From assembly GCA_964571805.1 (NCBI GenBank), contig CAZNDI010000029.1:1-10918 (forward strand): a stretch of DNA of 10,918 bases. The letters run 5' to 3'. Position 1 is the first letter of the stretch. Each line of letters opens with the position of its first letter. Of this stretch, positions 5,239 to 10,918 are shown piece after piece. Below the pieces are notes generated by a model. That model was not told where the DNA came from. It ran no database searches and was given only the letters and a program-made list of their open reading frames with translations. Position numbers and translations under genes: made by a program. This DNA is from JAUHWS01 sp964571805. Its GTDB lineage: Bacteria > Patescibacteriota > Gracilibacteria > UM-FILTER-43-11.

Positions 5239-7370
5239 GAGGTGTGCACGGGGTCCACATCCACTCGCCAGTTTTTAGGCACCTTCCAGTGATCAAAAAT
5301 CAGTTGCGTGTTGGCGCTGCGAATGAGGACATGATAATAGTAAAACTCGCCCATTTTAGGAATCATGGCGGGGGCCAAAAGGAGATAAGCTTCCAGTCCA
5401 TTCACTTTAAAAATATCTTCCAGAATTTCCTTTTCAATTTTAAGGTGGGCCTTTAATTTTTCTAAATCTCGCCCCAACACCGTGAATTTCACCATTTGAG
5501 TGAAGGGGGGGTAGTGAAGTTTTTCTCGATAGCTCAACTCTTGGGCAGCAAAGGCTTCAAATTCATAGGAAGCCGCCATTCTGATGGCCGGGTGATCGGG
5601 TTGATAGGTTTGTAAAACCACCTCCCCCACCCTCTCGGCCCGCCCAGCCCGACCAGAAACCTGGGTGATGAGATGAAAGAGACGTTCGTGGCTCCTAAAA
5701 TCGGGCACATGCAGCCCAATGTCTGCCAAAATGATGCCAATCAACGTCACGGCAGGGAAATCGTGGCCTTTTGCCACCATCTGAGTGCCTACCAGCACAT
5801 CAAATTCATGATTTTTAAAAGCCTGATAAATGGGTTTAAAGCCCAATTTGTCGGAGGTGGTGTCTTTGTCGGCCCTCAACACCCTGACTCCAGGAAAAGC
5901 TTTGATCAAATCTTGCTCCACTCGCTGGGTCCCGACGCCCATTTGACGGATATTGACAGACCCACAATGGGGACAACTCAGCACGGGTTTGGTTTGATAA
6001 GAACAATAGTGACACATTAGTGTTCCAGCAATTTTGCTGTCAGGGTTATGGAGCTTGAGGGTTACTTCGCAATGGGGACACATCATGGCGGTTCCGCAGT
6101 CCCGACAGACCACGGCTCGGGCCACACCCCTTTGATTCACGAACAGAATCACCTGCTCCTTTTTTTCGAGGCGGTCCTTGATTTTATTAAAAAGAAGTTG
6201 AGAAAAAATGGAATAATTCTTTTTTAGAAATTCATCCCTCAGATCAACGATTTCAACTTTTGGCAAGGCTTGCTGGTTGATGCGAAGGGGCAGCTTCACA
6301 TGTGCGTACTCACCAGTTTTGGCCTTATGGAGGGTTTCCAAACGAGGGGTCGCTGTGCCCAAAATGAGCTGACAACCCGTGAGTTCTTTGAGCATTTCAG
6401 CCACTTGATGGGCTTGGTAATACGGGGAAGACTCTTGTTTATAGGTCCATTCGTGCTCTTCATCGAGGATCAAGACGCCCAGATCAGAAACCGGCGCAAA
6501 AATGGCGGAGCGGGAACCGATGACCAGTCGGGCGTGCCCAGTCTTCACCTTCATCCACTCCTCCAAACGTTTTCCCTCTGATAATTTGGAATGAAAAATA
6601 GCCATGTGTTCACCCAGGGACGCTGAAAAATAATCTATCATTTGGGGGGTGAGCGCAATTTCGGGGAGGAGCAAAATTGCTTGCTTCCCCTGTTGGATGG
6701 CTTCCAAAATCAGCCTCAGGTAAATTTCCGTTTTTCCAGACCCTGTCACCCCTTGCAAAAGCACAGGCTGACTGGCCTTTCGAATCTCCTCCAAAGCGCC
6801 TTCTTGATCTACATTGAGCTCATGCTTTAAGGACTGAAGAGGGAAGTTAGTAAGCGGAGAGCGGAGAGCGGGGAGCGGGGAGCTTTTTTTCTTCAGTATG
6901 CCGCTTTCATTAAACTTTTTTAAAATATTCTTCCCCGTTCCTTTCCACAAATGTTTCGGGATCATAAGCTTGAGGCAGCGCAAAAGGGAAACGTGATAGT
7001 ACTTTGACATTTTTTCGGCCAACTGGAGGTGAACTGCGTTCACTAGCGGTGAGCGTGGAGCGGAGAGCGGGGAGCTTTTTTTTTGCCCTACGCTTACCGC
7101 TAACCGCTTACCGCTTACCGCTTTACTGCTAACCGCTTCGCCGCTTGCGGCCCACTCAATCACTCCCTCGATTTCCTTAATTTCTTGATGCAATTCTGTC
7201 AGCTGGTCCGAAAGTTCTACAATAATACCTCTAAAAAAGGATTCTTTTAAAGGAACCCTAACAATCTGGCCCAAAATGACCTGATTTTTTAGCATTTCAG
7301 GAATTCCATAGGTCAAGGGGGCATCGAAGGCTCCGGGGGCTTTGATGATGGCAATGTGAGCAAATTTCAT
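5235..7370 (-). CDS. priA: Primosomal replication restart helicase PriA
   Basis: PriA is the 3'-to-5' superfamily 2 DNA helicase that recognises stalled forks and starts replisome reloading. The start was set at the ATG at 7370, giving MKFAHIAIIKAP, the normal PriA beginning; a further 36 in-frame codons upstream lack family character. An AAGGAG lies 12 bases before it. Of 711 residues: the 3' DNA-binding domain is at about 1-110, Walker A GVTGSGKT at 207-214, DEEH at 303-306, GTATP at 338-342, eight zinc-binding Cys at 422/425, 431/434, 453/456 and 466/469, QMVAKGHDFP at 530-539, VSGRAGRAE at 571-579, and the C-terminal DVDP near 704-707. All catalytic motifs are intact. Two heptad-repeat peptides interrupt the N-terminal half, at about 73-110 and 158-176, between known domains. 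The stop overlaps the stop of the convergent giant gene. Identity is certain. Confidence 0.97.
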   Translation of the reverse strand: MKFAHIAIIKAPGAFDAPLTYGIPEMLKNQVILGQIVRVPLKESFFRGIIVELSDQLTELHQEIKEIEGVIEWAASGEAVSSKAVSGKRLAVSVGQKKSSPLSAPRSPLVNAVHLQLAEKMSKYYHVSLLRCLKLMIPKHLWKGTGKNILKKFNESGILKKKSSPLPALRSPLTNFPLQSLKHELNVDQEGALEEIRKASQPVLLQGVTGSGKTEIYLRLILEAIQQGKQAILLLPEIALTPQMIDYFSASLGEHMAIFHSKLSEGKRLEEWMKVKTGHARLVIGSRSAIFAPVSDLGVLILDEEHEWTYKQESSPYYQAHQVAEMLKELTGCQLILGTATPRLETLHKAKTGEYAHVKLPLRINQQALPKVEIVDLRDEFLKKNYSIFSQLLFNKIKDRLEKKEQVILFVNQRGVARAVVCRDCGTAMMCPHCEVTLKLHNPDSKIAGTLMCHYCSYQTKPVLSCPHCGSVNIRQMGVGTQRVEQDLIKAFPGVRVLRADKDTTSDKLGFKPIYQAFKNHEFDVLVGTQMVAKGHDFPAVTLIGIILADIGLHVPDFRSHERLFHLITQVSGRAGRAERVGEVVLQTYQPDHPAIRMAASYEFEAFAAQELSYREKLHYPPFTQMVKFTVLGRDLEKLKAHLKIEKEILEDIFKVNGLEAYLLLAPAMIPKMGEFYYYHVLIRSANTQLIFDHWKVPKNWRVDVDPVHTS
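6853..6890 (-). repeat. Heptad-repeat half-element in priA (copy B)
   Basis: The plus strand shows two AGCGGAG and two AGCGGGG heptads (6853-6880), then AGC and T7 (6884-6890). On the coding strand this is a poly-A tract followed by four GCTC-type heptads, giving KKKSSPLPALRSPLT at about residues 160-174. Unlike the other three copies, no left-hand heptad array precedes the A run, so it looks like a half-element or a trimmed copy. It lies between the N-terminal domain and the helicase core. Confidence 0.8.
7045..7150 (-). repeat. Heptad-repeat element in priA (copy A)
   Basis: The plus strand shows four heptads (AGCGGTG, AGCGTGG, AGCGGAG, AGCGGGG; 7045-7072), AGC, T9 (7076-7084), a short spacer, then CGCTTAC-type heptads (7091-7118) with more degenerate ones to 7150. 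On the coding strand the order matches the other copies: heptads, A run, then GCTC heptads. It is translated as an Ala/Ser/Val/Lys-rich stretch followed by KKSSPLSAPRSPL, at about residues 74-109. One heptad at 7098-7104 is CGCTAAC instead of CGCTTAC, which turns what would be an in-frame TAA into TTA (Leu90). Confidence 0.82.
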
Positions 7371-7382
7371 GACCTCACTATA

Positions 7383-7388
7383 CTCCTT
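7383..7388 (-). promoter_or_regulatory. Shine-Dalgarno sequence of priA
   Basis: AAGGAG on the minus strand lies 12 bases before the chosen priA ATG (7370), a little longer than ideal. It supports the start at MKFAHIAI over the upstream in-frame ATG at 7478. A TATAGT at 7382-7377, with TTGGCC 17 bases upstream, could be a promoter, but it would start transcription at about the ATG and leave no SD in the message. Confidence 0.5.
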
Positions 7389-7398
7389 AAAAAAACGA

Positions 7399-7427
7399 TG
7401 GCCAAAATTCTGTCCGTCTGTTAGAAT
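7399..7427 (+). promoter_or_regulatory. Possible promoter for the 7447-10046 gene group
   Basis: TGGCCA (7399-7404, 4/6 match to the -35 box) and TAGAAT (7422-7427, 5/6 match to the -10 box) are 17 bp apart in the 76-bp divergent gap between priA and the plus-strand gene at 7447. The predicted start near 7434 would leave a leader of about 13 bases without SD, similar to the giant gene. Confidence 0.4.
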
Positions 7428-7446
7428 TTTCCCAAAGAAAACAAAC

Positions 7447-8232
7447 ATGAATTTTAACCCCACTGCACTAGGAAACAAGGATCAAAAGCTCGCAGATACC
7501 CTTGAGGTGGGCTCTTTGAAAGTGAAGGCGCAATCTGCAAAAATCATCACCTATTATTTTGTCGCCAAAGACAGTCAAGATAAAGAAGTCAACGGGACCA
7601 TCGATTCTCACAGTCCCTATCAAGCCTACAAAAGACTCCTCACTGAGTATCAACTACAAGTTTTGAAAATGAAGCCGCATGAAGCCGATTGGACTGAAGA
7701 TGATGGCTTTGAATCAAACTTTGAAGCGTGGAACCATCAACTCAAGCAAGAAGGGATTGAGCCAGAAATAAATAAGGCTATCAAAGTCAAAAACATGCAC
7801 CTGGAAAAAAGCACTTCGCGCCTCGAAGGAATCAAAGGTATCTTCGCTAAGCTCCAACATAAATTTCAAGCTATAAATGGACGACGAGAGGATAAGCGTG
7901 AGCCAAAAGACGAGCCAGTGAAATTTAGAATCAAAAGAGATTTTTCGACTTTCTACGCGGAACTCAATAGCTTTGTAGGTTGGCTCCTTTTTTTCTATCT
8001 CACCTATTTTTTCCTTGCCAGTTTTTCTTTAGAGCGAAATTTTGGTCTTTCTCAGACCCTGGTGATCAAAACTCTCAGCTCACCCCTTGTTATTAATATC
8101 TGTATCTTTTTACTCATGGCCAATTTGACCCTTACTCTAAAAAATAGGCTTTTTAGACGAAATATAATGGGAACGGCCTTCTTGTTCTTTTTTGTTTTCG
8201 GAGGCTACGCTCTTTTGATGGCTAATTTTTAG
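7447..8232 (+). CDS. Membrane protein with a PilC/GspF-type N-terminal domain and three TM helices
   Basis: This protein has 261 residues. Residues about 33-77 follow the pattern of the short N-terminal domain of PilC/GspF inner-membrane platform proteins of type IV pili and type II secretion: an aromatic strand (ITYYFVAKDSQDKEVNGTID), then an Ala/Leu helix and a closing strand (YQLQVLKMKP). A charged linker follows (about 78-160), then RDFSTFYAELNSF (164-176), which recalls the first helix of a T2SSF domain. The protein then turns directly into three hydrophobic segments at about 176-195, 212-231 and 240-259. The duplicated T2SSF domains are absent, so it is not a complete PilC. The start at ATG 7447 keeps it clear of divergent priA; the frame extends upstream to 7369, but that part would overlap the priA start. 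It begins a run of four membrane-protein genes. The function may be a pilus or secretion accessory or a remnant; uncertain. Confidence 0.8.
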   Translation: MNFNPTALGNKDQKLADTLEVGSLKVKAQSAKIITYYFVAKDSQDKEVNGTIDSHSPYQAYKRLLTEYQLQVLKMKPHEADWTEDDGFESNFEAWNHQLKQEGIEPEINKAIKVKNMHLEKSTSRLEGIKGIFAKLQHKFQAINGRREDKREPKDEPVKFRIKRDFSTFYAELNSFVGWLLFFYLTYFFLASFSLERNFGLSQTLVIKTLSSPLVINICIFLLMANLTLTLKNRLFRRNIMGTAFLFFFVFGGYALLMANF

Positions 8233-8253
8233 AATCAATCCAAAACGACTGGC

Positions 8254-8281
8254 TTTACCTGTTCACAAAAAATAAGGTAAA
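8254..8281 (+). other. Small hairpin before the Lgt-like gene
   Basis: TTTACCT (8254-8260) pairs perfectly with AGGTAAA (8275-8281) around a 14-base A-rich loop, in the 94-bp gap between the two membrane-protein genes. It has no T run, so it is a poor terminator. It could be an operator or an RNA processing site. No convincing promoter follows it. Confidence 0.3.
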
Positions 8282-8326
8282 CTTTCTGAGTCTTCACTTT
8301 AGGGATAATTTATAACCACAGCCATT

Positions 8327-9070
8327 GTGCACGAAGTCCTCTTCGAAAATTCGATCATCACCTTGCGTACGCTGAATATTCTTTTAGCCTTGGGCTTTCT
8401 TTTTGCAGGGATTTTTTGCATTCGCTATACCGAAAAACATAAGCTGAATATCACGTTTTTGACGCGTTATTTTCTTCCTTTATTGTTCTCAGGCTTGGTG
8501 GTGGGGCGACTTTTTTATGGGCTAGAGAATTTTACTCTCATCAAAGCCAATCCGATTCTTTTGGCTTATTTTTGGGATTTAAATTTTAGTTTTTTTGGAA
8601 TCTCAACCGGTCTGGTGGGCATGCTCTATTGGCTCACTCGAAAAACAGAGGAGGATTTTTGGGCTTGGATTGATGTCGCAGCTTTATCTACCGTAGCGGT
8701 GCTTATTTTTTCTCACTTAGGCTTCTTTTTTAGTGGCATCGATTATGGCCTTCCCACCACCTTACCCTGGGGAATTCCTTTTGATACCCCGCATATCCCC
8801 TACATCACCCCCCTACATCCCATTCAACTTTACGCCTCTGTTTTTTGTGTCTTACTCCTTGCCTACAGTGTGGGACGAAGTAAGCGCATTCATCTTTCGG
8901 GCGTGGTGGGGACGCGGGCCATTATGCTATACTCGCTCTGCATGCTTGGCATCGACTTTTTAAGAGGTGAGCCGACCTTGTATTGGTACAACAAAATCGC
9001 CTATGCCTCGTTGGCTGCGATTTGCTTCATTGCCAGCGTCAATGCGAGTCATAAAACACACATTAAATAA
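8327..9070 (+). CDS. Lgt-family (prolipoprotein diacylglyceryl transferase-like) membrane protein with altered active site
   Basis: This 247-residue polytopic membrane protein, about seven hydrophobic segments, starts at GTG 8327 with no SD. It aligns with Lgt, which moves diacylglyceryl from phosphatidylglycerol to the lipobox Cys of prolipoproteins. Matching blocks are GRLFYGLENF (60-69), the SFFG block (88-91) in place of the usual SFHGG, SHLGFFFSGIDYG (129-141) in place of the GRxGNFxNGExxG signature, LPWGIPF (146-152), HPIQLY (164-169) and a final YSLCMLGIDFLR (202-213). Several positions known to matter in E. coli Lgt (numbering from memory) differ: His103 is F90, Arg143 is H130, Asn146 is F133, Arg239 is M206 and Glu243 is D210. 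Arg246 is kept (R213). It is therefore either a divergent transferase or a relative with another role, so no gene symbol is given. It lies 8 bp before the zinc-ribbon gene and is likely co-transcribed with it. Confidence 0.8.
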   Translation: MHEVLFENSIITLRTLNILLALGFLFAGIFCIRYTEKHKLNITFLTRYFLPLLFSGLVVGRLFYGLENFTLIKANPILLAYFWDLNFSFFGISTGLVGMLYWLTRKTEEDFWAWIDVAALSTVAVLIFSHLGFFFSGIDYGLPTTLPWGIPFDTPHIPYITPLHPIQLYASVFCVLLLAYSVGRSKRIHLSGVVGTRAIMLYSLCMLGIDFLRGEPTLYWYNKIAYASLAAICFIASVNASHKTHIK

Positions 9071-9078
9071 AAGTAATT

Positions 9079-9627
9079 ATGCCATCTCTCACTCCTATGT
9101 TTGAATTTCTAAACACCGATGCTTTGGGTAACTTTAAGCTCATTGCCTTGGGCTATATCGCCCTATTGTGGATTTCTATTCTCATTTGGGTCACCCGAGA
9201 TGCTTTAGCCAGAAGTAGCAGTATTCTATTTCAAGCCTTTTCCATTTTATTGACCATAGCCATCCCCATCATCGGAGTTCTCCTTTACTTGATCATTCGG
9301 CCTTCAAAAACTCAGATGGAGCGCTACTACGAACAGTTGGAGGCCAATGTTTTAGAGGATGAGAAGACTGAGCTTGAGAAAGTGAGCCGAAGCTGTGACA
9401 AGTGTTTTACGGACGTTCAAGAAGACTATGCCTTTTGTCCCAACTGTGCGTTTCAACTTAAAAAAGTCTGTGCTCACTGCAAAAAAACTTTTCCTGACAA
9501 ATGGAGCCTATGCCCTTATTGCGGCAAGGAGCCCAAAAAAGCAAGCACTCCACGCTCAAACAAGAAGTCTGCAAAGGCAGAGGTGGAGGAGAATGGGGAC
9601 GAACTCATCATCATCAATGACAAATAA
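9079..9627 (+). CDS. Two-TM protein with a C-terminal double zinc ribbon
   Basis: The protein has 182 residues. Hydrophobic segments lie at about 20-38 and 50-73. The second, with TIAIPIIGVLLYLIIRP, resembles the PLDc_N membrane hairpin found at the N-terminus of cardiolipin synthase-like proteins, but no phospholipase D catalytic motif follows. A short acidic helix leads to a double zinc ribbon with four CxxC knuckles: C106/C109, C120/C123, C131/C134 and C145/C148. The tail is Lys/Ser-rich and then acidic. It probably sits in the inner membrane with the ribbon in the cytoplasm. The ATG at 9079 follows the Lgt-like stop by 8 bp; an alternative start is M7. The gene following is 11 bp away. 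Zinc binding is likely; partner and role are unknown. Confidence 0.85.
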   Translation: MPSLTPMFEFLNTDALGNFKLIALGYIALLWISILIWVTRDALARSSSILFQAFSILLTIAIPIIGVLLYLIIRPSKTQMERYYEQLEANVLEDEKTELEKVSRSCDKCFTDVQEDYAFCPNCAFQLKKVCAHCKKTFPDKWSLCPYCGKEPKKASTPRSNKKSAKAEVEENGDELIIINDK

Positions 9628-9638
9628 TTAACCCTCCT

Positions 9639-10046
9639 ATGGACAATCTACTCACTTTTTTTTACTACTTCAATCCTCAGCCTGGCTCCAATTTTCAGAT
9701 GACCAAAATCACCCTAGCCTTGGCTTTGGGACTTATTCTTTTGGGCTTCATCACTGAATTCTATCGGAAGAAAAAAATGACCGACAAAATTGCCCGAAAA
9801 ATCCTGAGACCCTATCCTTCTAAACTGATGTGGTACGGCTTGATTGCTATTTTCCTCCTTGCGGTCCGCGAGGCTGGCATTCAGTACCTTTCGATGCGAA
9901 TCTGGTGGTTTGTCCTTTTTGCGTTCATGCTCTTTAGTGGCATTAAATTGCTTGTGACTTACAAGGGCCAATATGCAAAGCGAGCTAAAAAACTCAAGCT
10001 TATCAAAAAGGATGACAAGTATTTGCCTCGAAAAAAGAAGGCTTAA
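9639..10046 (+). CDS. Small three-TM membrane protein with a basic tail, unknown function
   Basis: This 135-residue protein is not one I recognise. Three hydrophobic segments lie at about 22-39, 63-76 and 88-106, the first two joined by a basic loop (YRKKKMTDKIARKILRPYP). The C-terminus is strongly basic (KRAKKLKLIKKDDKYLPRKKKA) and presumably cytoplasmic, where it could meet lipid head groups or nucleic acid. It starts 11 bp after the zinc-ribbon gene and has no SD; the bases before the ATG are pyrimidine-rich. It is probably the last gene of the group starting at 7447, and it converges with ddl. The coding call is supported by clean composition and tight spacing. Confidence 0.75.
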   Translation: MDNLLTFFYYFNPQPGSNFQMTKITLALALGLILLGFITEFYRKKKMTDKIARKILRPYPSKLMWYGLIAIFLLAVREAGIQYLSMRIWWFVLFAFMLFSGIKLLVTYKGQYAKRAKKLKLIKKDDKYLPRKKKA

Positions 10047-10049
10047 GTA

Positions 10050-10064
10050 ATGAGCGGAGCTCAT
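10050..10064. other. Small palindrome between the convergent genes
   Basis: ATGAGC (10050-10055) and GCTCAT (10059-10064) form a perfect 6-bp stem with a 3-base loop. It lies 4 bases after the stop of the three-TM gene and overlaps the ddl stop codon. It could act as a weak two-way terminator, but there is no clear T run on either side. Confidence 0.35.
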
Positions 10065-10918
10065 TCTCTTAGCTTCTCTAAACCACTTTCCACCACCTTC
10101 TCCAAAAATTCTGTGGGGTAGAGCGCGGGTTTTTCTTCGAGAGCCTGGTGATAAATGACGGTGGAAGGCGTGAGACCAGGCGTGGTGTTGGCTTCGATGA
10201 TGATCAGTTCACCTGTATGACGGTGCATGAAGGCGTCGATCCTGGCGTATCCTCGAATTCCTAAGGCTTCGGCCACGGTCTCCATTCTTTGCTGGGCCTT
10301 TTTGATCGCAGAAGCTTTGACATAGGGCTGAGGCGGTGGCGTGATGTTGACCCCTGTTCCTCCTTGAAATTTTTCTTCTAAGCTCAAGACATTCCCTAAA
10401 GAAACGGTGAGACTGGGAGCTAAGGCTACAAGCGGTGAGCGGTGAGCGGTGAGCGGTGAGTTTTTTTTAGCTCTTCGCTCACCGCTCTTCGCTCTTCGCT
10501 CTAAAATCCCCATGGTGATTTCGATCCAATTTGTTTTTTCTTCCCACTTGAGCTTCGAATCGACCACGCGAACCTTATCGGTTTGAATGAATTGCTCAAA
10601 AAGAATTTCCTTCATTTTATGAGTGGGCATTTCAATCAGCCCTTGCTGGCCAGAAAGGGTTTGGGGAGGCAGGAAGAGGGCTTTCTTTTCAACGTGCTCA
10701 AGGTAAGTTTGCAAATCAAGAGCCGAAAAAAGGCGGGCGATGCCAGCACTGCAACCGTCTCCCACTGGCTTCACGATGAGGGTTTGAGAGCCGAGTTCTT
10801 GAGTCAATTCGTTCCAATAGCGTTTGTAATCCAATGCCTTAAAGGCTTTAAAATGGGCTAGTACTTCAAGGTGCTTCAGCGCCGTATAAATCCCCTCCCC
10901 TTTGAGTGTTGAAATGAT
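10061..10918 (-). CDS. ddl: D-alanine--D-alanine ligase, C-terminal part (runs off the right edge)
   Basis: Ddl joins two D-Ala with ATP for peptidoglycan precursors. The frame is open to the window edge, giving 285 residues. A TTG at 10834 is an internal Leu, not the start. ATP-grasp motifs are visible in order: LIVKPVGDGCSAGI (nucleotide-binding lysine and Ser-rich loop), FEQFI, IEITMGIL, GTGVNITPPP (the flexible loop before the magnesium site), GYARIDAF (Arg/Asp), and IIIEANTTPGLTPSTV (metal-binding Glu and Asn, phosphate-binding PGLT). All key residues are present. A heptad-repeat peptide interrupts the loop after IEITMGIL, a surface region of the family. Stop is TGA at 10061, which rules out the UGA-as-Gly code. 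Related ATP-grasp ligases are possible, but the motif spacing fits Ddl. Confidence 0.92.
   Translation of the reverse strand: MISTLKGEGIYTALKHLEVLAHFKAFKALDYKRYWNELTQELGSQTLIVKPVGDGCSAGIARLFSALDLQTYLEHVEKKALFLPPQTLSGQQGLIEMPTHKMKEILFEQFIQTDKVRVVDSKLKWEEKTNWIEITMGILERRAKSGERRAKKNSPLTAHRSPLVALAPSLTVSLGNVLSLEEKFQGGTGVNITPPPQPYVKASAIKKAQQRMETVAEALGIRGYARIDAFMHRHTGELIIIEANTTPGLTPSTVIYHQALEEKPALYPTEFLEKVVESGLEKLRE
10431..10502 (-). repeat. Heptad-repeat element inserted in frame in ddl
   Basis: The plus strand has four perfect AGCGGTG heptads (10431-10458), AG, T8 (10461-10468), then AGCTCTTCGCTCACCGCTC followed by two further CTTCGCT heptads to 10502. On the coding strand this reads GAGCGAA-type heptads, A8, then four GCTCACC-type heptads, the same order as in sufU. 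It encodes a basic ERRAKSGERRAK segment followed by KNSPLTAHRSPL. The family has only a short loop at this place. This copy is the closest to a perfect palindrome. Confidence 0.88.

Noticed and set aside
7371..7478. A 36-codon upstream extension of priA beginning at ATG 7478.
   Set aside because: The PriA family begins at MKFAHIAI, the SD lies before 7370, and the extension would overlap the divergent gene's start.
9534..9566. A run of A followed by a CTCCACGCTC-like stretch in the zinc-ribbon gene, encoding KKASTPRSNKKS, similar to the heptad-element peptide.
   Set aside because: Only one heptad-like unit is visible and the tail of this protein is naturally Lys/Ser-rich. It may be a decayed copy, but the match is too weak to call.
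10832..10834. Possible TTG start of ddl at 10834.
   Set aside because: The frame stays open to the window edge with fitting residues, and the ligase lacks its N-terminal domain if started here.

Overview
The window looks like chromosomal DNA of an uncultivated bacterium with mid-range GC and the standard stop codons (TAA, TAG and TGA all terminate genes here). Several traits point, with low to moderate confidence, to the Patescibacteria/CPR and perhaps a Peregrinibacteria-like lineage: a very large coiled-coil protein with no recognisable relatives, a two-TM protein with a double zinc ribbon, and a minimal SufS/SufU pair. The promoters match sigma70 (TTGACA and TATAAT), which argues against Bacteroidetes. 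Clear Shine-Dalgarno sequences are scarce: only priA, and oddly sufU, have one.

Layout. (1) 1-866: the 3' end of sufS, then sufU, i.e. iron-sulfur cluster assembly. The 158-bp gap holds a 95-bp palindromic repeat and a small repeat that separates a strong SD from the sufU start codon. (2) 867-1164: a 298-bp intergenic region with the sufU terminator hairpin, a near-perfect sigma70 promoter, a probable short RNA or leader, a second large hairpin and an extended -10 promoter. The two hairpins have unrelated stems but nearly the same loop sequence. (3) 1165-5238: a 1357-residue protein of unknown function with coiled coils and a degenerate zincin-like motif. (4) 5235-7370, minus strand: primosomal helicase PriA, convergent with the giant gene; their stop codons overlap on one TTAA. 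(5) 7447-10046: four membrane-protein genes in one direction: a protein with a PilC/GspF-type N-terminal domain, an Lgt-family protein with altered active-site positions, a two-TM double-zinc-ribbon protein and a small three-TM protein. (6) 10061-10918, minus strand: a D-Ala-D-Ala ligase running off the right edge.

The most striking feature cuts across these genes. Three conserved housekeeping genes (sufU, priA twice, ddl) carry in-frame insertions built the same way: 7-bp repeats, a run of 6-9 A on the coding strand, then four more 7-bp repeats of GCTCACC type. All four lie in the same orientation relative to the host gene, and each adds a KK-S-P-L-x-A-x-R-S-type peptide. They resemble, in principle, the palindromic elements that invade Rickettsia genes, but their sequence is unrelated to any element I recognise.
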